A stretch of 8,259 bases of DNA from Geoglobus sp. (lineage in GTDB: Archaea; Halobacteriota; Archaeoglobi; Archaeoglobales; Archaeoglobaceae): NCBI GenBank assembly GCA_015523645.1, contig WAJY01000255.1:1-8259 (forward strand), given 5' to 3'. The position numbers and the translations under genes were made by a program. Below the pieces are notes generated by a model, which saw only the letters and a program-made list of their open reading frames with translations, was not told the DNA's origin and ran no database searches. Of this stretch, positions 5,484-8,259 are shown one piece after another; position 1 is the first letter of the stretch; each line of letters begins with the position of its first letter.

Positions 5484-5768
5484 ATGAAAGGAGTTCTTGA
5501 AGAGTTTAGAAAGGAGATGTTTAAAGAATTAGAGAGGCTGAATAAAATAGGTATAGTACCATGGAGGGATTTTGACATAAAAACCCTCGATTCTGACCTC
5601 TATGATGAACTGGATAAGTATTGGGAATTTTTCTTGGATTATTATTATGCAACAAGCGAAGAGGAAGAGGAAAAGGCAAAGAAAGGGATGTTAAGAAAGC
5701 TCATCGATATAGCCAATCACTGTTTGTTTTTATGGGTCAGAATAAAGGAGGAGATTGATGATGCCTGA
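5484..5768 (+). CDS. Acidic helical hypothetical protein
   Basis: 94 residues. ATG 5484 lies one base after the protease stop and follows GGAGGAG at 5470-5476 by seven bases. The product is probably all-helical, with an acidic run EEEEEKAKKG at about residues 59-68 and aromatic-rich stretches (YWEFFLDYYYA, CLFLWVRIKEE). The composition suggests a soluble helical bundle. It shares size and general character with the next gene, but I see no direct repeat between them. No family recognised. Overlaps the next start by 11 bases. Confidence 0.72.
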   Translation: MKGVLEEFRKEMFKELERLNKIGIVPWRDFDIKTLDSDLYDELDKYWEFFLDYYYATSEEEEEKAKKGMLRKLIDIANHCLFLWVRIKEEIDDA

Positions 5769-6042
5769 TTATATTAACGAAAGGATTATGCAACTTGAAA
5801 GGGAACTTAAAGAGCTGATTTTTCAATCAGAGTTGAGAAAGTGCATTATTCATCTTTTTGACTATATCAAAGACAACAGGGGAGAAAATCCACGAAAACA
5901 AGAAGTTGAAGCCACGTTCTGGGAGCATTTCTTTGAGTATTTCAAAAATTTGGACAGGACAGAGCAGAATCGTATTCTGAATCAATTGGCTGATTTGGTG
6001 GTCGAACATGCTCAAAATAATAAAAAGTTGGAAAAAGAATAA
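5758..6042 (+). CDS. Helical hypothetical protein
   Basis: 94 residues from ATG 5758, six bases after GGAGG (5747-5751); ATG 5761, with nine-base spacing, is equally possible. Predicted long helices throughout: an N-terminal heptad-like stretch (ERIMQLERELKELIFQ), a middle part, and an aromatic segment (TFWEHFFEYFKNLDR). The C-terminus is charged (NNKKLEKE). Soluble; no family recognised. The next gene starts 35 bases before this stop. Confidence 0.7.
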   Translation: MMPDYINERIMQLERELKELIFQSELRKCIIHLFDYIKDNRGENPRKQEVEATFWEHFFEYFKNLDRTEQNRILNQLADLVVEHAQNNKKLEKE

Positions 6043-6166
6043 AAAGATTAAAGAAAAACTGATGAAAAACCTCATAGAGCAAGGATTCACGAAAAAGGAA
6101 GCTAAAAATATAATCTTAAGATTAGAGATGATGGAGGAATTAGAGAATGCAAGAGCTGACAACTGA
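6008..6166 (+). CDS. 52-residue basic helical protein
   Basis: ATG 6008 lies five bases after GGTGGT (5997-6002), inside the end of the previous gene (35-base overlap). The first 20 residues are lysine-rich (KSWKKNKKIKEK). They are followed by GFTKKEAKNIILRLEM (residues 26-41), a short helical unit that reappears in the membrane-protein gene starting at 6307 as GYSDEEIKNNIMRLRM, with 8 of 16 positions identical. Probable small helical hairpin. No family is firmly recognised, though the layout is reminiscent of short SHOCT-like oligomerisation motifs. Overlaps the next gene by 20 bases. Confidence 0.6.
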   Translation: MLKIIKSWKKNKKIKEKLMKNLIEQGFTKKEAKNIILRLEMMEELENARADN

Positions 6167-6314
6167 AGACCACATTAAAACGCTATACTCCTTAATTAAA
6201 CAGATAGAGAAATGGCAAAGTGAAGTAGACAACCATATCGCAAGCATAGATTCTGCCTTGATAGAAATTTACTCCAAACTTCAGGTGGTTGAGGAGGAGG
6301 TTGAAGATGGTTGA
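6147..6314 (+). CDS. 55-residue coiled-coil protein
   Basis: ATG 6147 follows GGAGGA (6133-6138) by eight bases. Nearly the whole protein fits one or two long amphipathic helices with regular leucine, isoleucine and valine spacing, the clearest stretch being IKTLYSLIKQIEKWQSEV, and an acidic end (EEEVEDG) that is mostly translated ribosome binding site for the next gene. I infer a coiled-coil oligomer or an adaptor. No cysteines and no membrane segment. No family recognised. Confidence 0.62.
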   Translation: MQELTTEDHIKTLYSLIKQIEKWQSEVDNHIASIDSALIEIYSKLQVVEEEVEDG

Positions 6315-6510
6315 TGGCATTGAACAAGCATTGCTGTATTTTATGCTTGGAGCAGTGGTTGGAACCGTTATAACCTGCATTTTCTTTTTCATTTTAATTG
6401 AAAGGGAGCTTGAGATAATCAGGCATGTCATGGAACTGAAGGAGAAGGGATATTCAGACGAGGAGATAAAGAATAATATAATGCGGTTAAGGATGAAGGG
6501 TGAGATATGA
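6307..6510 (+). CDS. Single-pass membrane protein with short helical tail
   Basis: 67 residues from ATG 6307, eight bases after GAGGAGGAGG (about 6290-6299); an upstream TTG at 6289 is unlikely. One membrane segment spans residues about 9-31 (ALLYFMLGAVVGTVITCIFFFILI), followed by a cytoplasmic charged tail. The tail contains GYSDEEIKNNIMRLRM (48-63), resembling the unit in the gene starting at 6008. An anchor plus short helical motif is a common layout for membrane-tethered oligomerisation modules (SHOCT-like); that label is a pattern impression only. Function unknown. Confidence 0.7.
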   Translation: MVDGIEQALLYFMLGAVVGTVITCIFFFILIERELEIIRHVMELKEKGYSDEEIKNNIMRLRMKGEI

Positions 6511-6523
6511 TGGAGGTTGAAGG

Positions 6524-6691
6524 ATGAGATTTAAAAGATCAATAGATCTGTTGGATTGGATACATATAGGTGGAGCAACGCTCATCTACATTGCTGGTGT
6601 ATATACAAGGAATCATCCATTTTTCTCGCTCATCATTGCCCTCGGAGGAACCCTTCTTGTTATGGTCAGAGAAGAGATGGGAAGGGGGTAA
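6524..6691 (+). CDS. Small two-helix membrane protein
   Basis: 55 residues. ATG 6524 follows GGAGGT (6512-6517) by six bases. Two membrane segments are predicted, at residues about 13-27 (IHIGGATLIYIAGVY) and 33-48 (FFSLIIALGGTLLVMV), with a very short turn TRNHP between them. The positive N-terminus (RFKR) indicates an inside start. Glycine-rich helices and tiny size suggest a hairpin such as a holin or a minor virion membrane protein; no sequence evidence separates these. No family recognised. Confidence 0.68.
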   Translation: MRFKRSIDLLDWIHIGGATLIYIAGVYTRNHPFFSLIIALGGTLLVMVREEMGRG

Positions 6692-6694
6692 AAA

Positions 6695-6925
6695 ATGCCT
6701 GACATGAAAGCGGTTTCAATTACCCTGCTCTCAATTGCAATAGTCCTTGCAACGGGTTATATAGTGATTCAAGAAATGGTTGATTTGGCAGATTATTTCG
6801 AGAAGGAGGGGTTACAACTAGATACGGATTTTTTCTTTGACCCAGTTTTCTATTTGGTGTTGGCTATGGTGATAATCCTGTTTTTCTATTGTTGGGATTA
6901 TGATTTTGAAAGGAGAAGTAGGTGA
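6695..6925 (+). CDS. Small two-helix membrane protein
   Basis: 76 residues; last gene of the plus-strand array. ATG 6695 follows GGGGGT (6683-6688) by six bases. Membrane segments at residues about 6-26 (AVSITLLSIAIVLATGYIVIQ) and 50-67 (PVFYLVLAMVIILFFYCW) are separated by a markedly acidic loop (DLADYFEKEGLQLDTD). The end is basic (FERRSR). No family recognised. Beyond the stop, the next 175 bases hold no supported gene. Confidence 0.75.
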   Translation: MPDMKAVSITLLSIAIVLATGYIVIQEMVDLADYFEKEGLQLDTDFFFDPVFYLVLAMVIILFFYCWDYDFERRSR

Positions 6926-7100
6926 GTATAACAGGTGGCTGACATCCATCCACATCACCCTCTATCAACCCACGTCAGTATATATATTTAGTATTGATTT
7001 TCCTGAATAGAATCGTATTACCCCATAAAAAATCTTTCAATATAGAAAATCATAAAAAGACGAATAAAAATAAAATTATAATTTTTGTGTGTTTTATGCT
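6926..7100. other. AT-rich convergent intergenic gap
   Basis: This separates the two converging operons. The first 60 bases are more mixed in composition (an imperfect CTGAC/GTCAG inverted pair at about 6939-6943 and 6974-6978). From about 6979 on it is strongly AT-rich. Oligo-T tracts for plus-strand transcripts lie at 6998-7001, 7082-7086 and 7092-7095. Oligo-U-producing tracts for minus-strand transcripts lie at 7075-7072, 7070-7066, 7058-7054 and 7032-7027. I see no protein-coding frame with a convincing ribosome binding site here. Confidence 0.7.
7072..7095. terminator. Probable bidirectional oligo-T terminator with palindrome
   Basis: AAAATTATAATTTT (7072-7085) is a perfect 14-bp palindrome and is followed by T runs on the plus strand (7082-7086, 7092-7095) and by further T runs reading the other way on the minus strand. 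Archaeal RNA polymerase ends transcripts mainly at oligo-T tracts. Convergent gene ends on both sides fit a shared two-way stop. The palindrome is short and AT-only, so a stable RNA hairpin is doubtful. Confidence 0.5.
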
Positions 7101-7346
7101 TCACTTACCTCTCTTTCCCTTGCCTATGGTCTCAAGTCTCTTCGCAAGGTAGAGTGCCTGAAGCAACCCTTTAGGCCTTCTGCTCTTCGGTCTCTTCTTC
7201 AGGTCAGCAATTGCTTTCAGAATATAGCTCTGCTTTATCTCACCATTCTTTGTGAATGCCTTATCTCCATACTTCATCCTTATGTACCTCTTCACTCTCC
7301 CCGGCCTCTTGATAGCTCTCTGGATCCACCTGTCCTTTCTCGCCAT
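7101..7346 (-). CDS. Fusellovirus VP2-like virion DNA-binding protein
   Basis: 81 residues, very basic (lysine and arginine in roughly a third of positions). The stretch WIQRAIKRPGRVKRYI, then KYGDKAFTKNGEIKQSYI, and LLQALYLAKRLE near the C-terminus closely match my memory of the SSV1 VP2 protein (about 74 residues), which has KRPGRV..Y, KRAFTKDGDIKASYL and LLSALLLAKRL in the same order. VP2 is the DNA-binding protein of fusellovirus particles, so this product probably coats or packs viral DNA. Two starts are possible. ATG 7346 is preferred because GGAGG (7359-7355) stands eight bases before it, while ATG 7352 overlaps the previous stop as ATGA but is only two bases from the site. It is the last gene of the minus-strand operon. 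Confidence 0.86.
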   Translation of the reverse strand: MARKDRWIQRAIKRPGRVKRYIRMKYGDKAFTKNGEIKQSYILKAIADLKKRPKSRRPKGLLQALYLAKRLETIGKGKRGK

Positions 7347-7348
7347 AC

Positions 7349-7441
7349 TCATCTCCTCCCTGCTCTGTACTTTATGTGACCCTTCCCTATCCTGCTTGTC
7401 GTTCTGTGGTGTGTTCTGCACCTCAGGCAGTAATACATCAT
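7349..7441 (-). CDS. 30-residue CxxC zinc-knuckle peptide
   Basis: From ATG 7441 the frame runs 30 codons (a second ATG at 7438 would give 29). A strong binding site, GGGAGGTGATAAGG, precedes it, and its ATG overlaps the stop of the previous gene. The product starts MMYYCLRCRTHHRTT and ends strongly basic (KGHIKYRAGRR). C5-x2-C8 followed by H11 and H12 could hold a zinc ion as a compact knuckle; a basic tail suggests nucleic-acid or phosphate contact. Its stop overlaps the alternative VP2 start as ATGA. Despite its size, the binding site and chain of overlaps argue that it is real. No family recognised. Confidence 0.65.
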   Translation of the reverse strand: MMYYCLRCRTHHRTTSRIGKGHIKYRAGRR

Positions 7442-7650
7442 GCCTTATCACCTCCCACATTCATTCTCTTCAGCTTTGAAGCGGTGTACCAGCTCAGAGC
7501 TATTGCTCCAATTCCCGTCATTGCGAACACGCTCCAAGCTGGATGAGTCCCGACCCTTCTTAAAATAACCCACCATGGATAAACTGTAAGATATATATAC
7601 AGCATAATAATACCTGTGATAACCATCATCACTCCTATTTCATGTATCAT
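7438..7650 (-). CDS. Two-helix membrane protein, putative virion component
   Basis: 70 residues. ATG 7650 follows GGAGG (within a GGAGGAGATAAA stretch) on the minus strand and overlaps the previous stop as ATGA. Membrane segments at residues about 5-24 (IGVMMVITGIIMLYIYLTVY) and 38-55 (AWSVFAMTGIGAIALSWY) are joined by a loop with WWVILRRVGTHP. The end is basic (KLKRMNVGGDK). The size and hairpin layout match fusellovirus coat proteins, which also precede VP2; sequence identity with VP1 or VP3 is not evident to me. Candidate structural membrane protein. Confidence 0.7.
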   Translation of the reverse strand: MIHEIGVMMVITGIIMLYIYLTVYPWWVILRRVGTHPAWSVFAMTGIGAIALSWYTASKLKRMNVGGDKA

Positions 7651-7823
7651 TTTATCTCCTCCAGACCAAGCTTTATCTTCAGATCTCTGAGGGAATACTC
7701 TCCAAGCTTATTCCCGTCTTTGACTATAAGGTCTGCCTTCAGATATTTGTCCAACTCTCTCAGTTCATCAGGTTCGAGAAGCTTTCCGACACCCTTTATC
7801 TTTATCATCAACTCGTTCTTCAT
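7647..7823 (-). CDS. 58-residue soluble hypothetical protein
   Basis: ATG 7823 is chosen because GGGAGGAAGG sits just upstream on the minus strand; a GTG at 7838 lies within that site. ATGA overlaps link it at both ends to its neighbours. The product is charged, with helix-rich character (LLEPDELRELDKYLKADLIV, DLKIKLGLEEIK) and no membrane segment or cysteine. It is the only soluble acidic/basic-mixed protein among the membrane proteins of this operon. Function unknown; no family recognised. Confidence 0.7.
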   Translation of the reverse strand: MKNELMIKIKGVGKLLEPDELRELDKYLKADLIVKDGNKLGEYSLRDLKIKLGLEEIK

Positions 7824-8002
7824 TTTCCTTCCTCCCACACGAACAATGCGAAGAGTATCGCACCCATGATTATCACATAGATAGCGAGGGGTTTGTGTTC
7901 TCCCGCAAGGCTTATGAACACACCACCACCAACTAACGCAAATATAACATATTCTACCAGCTCGCTCGGTCTAAACCCACCTATATCAAGGTTCAGGGAC
8001 AT
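7820..8002 (-). CDS. Two-helix membrane protein, putative virion component
   Basis: 60 residues from ATG 8002, directly after GGAGGTGG on the minus strand; the longer start at 8026 has no site. Membrane segments lie at residues about 15-33 (LVEYVIFALVGGGVFISLA) and 38-56 (PLAIYVIIMGAILFALFVW), separated by the tight turn GEHK. Glycine-rich helices favour close helix packing. It overlaps the preceding gene by 17 bases and the following one by ATGA. The layout suits a coat-type hairpin, but no sequence link to known spindle-virus coat proteins can be claimed from inspection. Confidence 0.7.
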   Translation of the reverse strand: MSLNLDIGGFRPSELVEYVIFALVGGGVFISLAGEHKPLAIYVIIMGAILFALFVWEEGK

Positions 8003-8225
8003 TTTCCACCTCCTGAATTTCGACAATCCTCAACACTACAATTGCGAGCAAAATTCCGACCGAAATCGGTGGGATGGTGTAGGCAATTTTGACGTGCAGG
8101 GGCGCAAGTGCAACGGGAAGCCCAACGTATGGCTTTGCGAATGGCGTTAAGGCGAGAGAGAGCATGTTGGTTACTATCACCCCGATGACGATTCTCTTCC
8201 TCCATCTCTTCCATTCCGCATTCAT
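7986..8225 (-). CDS. Two-helix membrane protein, putative virion component
   Basis: 79 residues. ATG 8225 follows GGAGTGATT on the minus strand. A basic N-terminus (KRWRKR) precedes a membrane segment at residues about 11-28 (RIVIGVIVTNMLSLALTP), a proline- and glycine-containing loop (KPYVGLPVALAPLHVK), and a second segment at about 50-68 (TIPPISVGILLAIVVLRIV). The end is acidic (EIQEVENVPEP). Compared with the next gene it has a longer, partly hydrophobic loop, a feature shared by fusellovirus coat proteins; this is a weak resemblance. No family recognised. Confidence 0.7.
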   Translation of the reverse strand: MNAEWKRWRKRIVIGVIVTNMLSLALTPFAKPYVGLPVALAPLHVKIAYTIPPISVGILLAIVVLRIVEIQEVENVPEP

Positions 8226-8259
8226 GCAATCACTCCGTGAAGAACAACCTGTAAAGCCC
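8222..8259 (-). CDS. 3' end of an upstream minus-strand gene (frame uncertain)
   Basis: The last 34 bases lead into the gene at 8225 and should carry the end of another operon member. Two frames are open: one ends ALQVVLHGVIA with its TGA at 8224-8222 overlapping the next ATG as ATGA, the other ends GLYRLFFTE with TGA at 8232-8230. The ATGA pattern of the neighbouring junctions favours the first. Nothing can be said about its product. Confidence 0.3.
   Translation of the reverse strand, partial: ALQVVLHGVIA

Noticed and set aside
6979..6990. TATATATATTTA as a TATA-box promoter
   Set aside because: Neither direction leads to a gene start within reach: both flanking operons converge on this gap. 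No BRE-like purine element is clear.
6935..6991. An 18-codon GTG frame just past the last plus gene, His/Pro-rich (starting VADIHPHHPLSTH)
   Set aside because: No well-spaced ribosome binding site, very short, and it runs into the AT-rich terminator region. Not supportable as a gene.
7089..7479. Plus-strand frames opposite the VP2-like gene
   Set aside because: Antisense to a recognised conserved protein; leucine/serine/cysteine-rich composition typical of the complement of lysine/arginine-rich coding DNA.
1..8259. CRISPR array, tRNA, insertion sequence or attachment site
   Set aside because: I looked for regular direct repeats, cloverleaf-like stretches, transposase motifs and duplicated tRNA ends and saw none. 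Whether the element is integrated cannot be told from this window.

Overview
The window looks like part of the genome of a virus, provirus or virus-derived plasmid of a hyperthermophilic archaeon. A euryarchaeal host (Archaeoglobales- or Thermococcales-like) seems most likely, but this is inference. The supporting signs are a PrimPol-type primase with a zinc finger, heavy AGA/AGG arginine codon use, strong GGAGGTG ribosome binding sites before nearly every gene (unlike the mostly leaderless Sulfolobales), oligo-T termination signals, and a DNA-binding protein closely resembling VP2 of the fuselloviruses (SSV1-type spindle-shaped viruses). I see no tRNA, rRNA, CRISPR array, insertion sequence or attachment site.

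Layout. Positions 1-6925 are one uninterrupted plus-strand array of about twenty mostly tiny genes, almost all touching or overlapping, so probably transcribed as one or a few long messages that start left of the window. It opens with the 3' part of an SF1 (UvrD/Rep-like) helicase, translationally coupled to a PrimPol primase-polymerase with a CHC2-like zinc finger, then a double helix-turn-helix protein. Together these look like the replication and control module. Next comes a run of small unknown proteins: two Zn-finger proteins (a finger plus winged-helix protein and a CPxCG protein), two Cys-rich miniproteins, an ImmA/IrrE-like HExxH metalloprotease, acidic or coiled-coil proteins, and five small membrane proteins. 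Several of these genes are only 35-57 codons long.

Positions 6926-7100 are an AT-rich convergent gap with a 14-bp palindrome and oligo-T tracts on both strands, probably a bidirectional terminator.

Positions 7101-8259 are a second, minus-strand operon transcribed toward the gap. In transcription order it holds a two-helix membrane protein, a second two-helix membrane protein, a small soluble protein, a third two-helix membrane protein, a 30-residue CxxC protein and the VP2-like DNA-binding protein. Four-base ATGA stop/start overlaps join most of them. By analogy with the VP1-VP3-VP2 block of SSV1 I infer that this is a structural (virion) module and that one or more of the membrane hairpins is a coat protein. 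The analogy rests on the VP2 match plus gene size and topology, not on coat-protein sequence identity.

Taken together, one arm (plus strand) handles replication, regulation and host interaction, and the converging arm (minus strand) makes virion components. The best-supported specific calls are the helicase, the primase and VP2. Most other products have no family I recognise.
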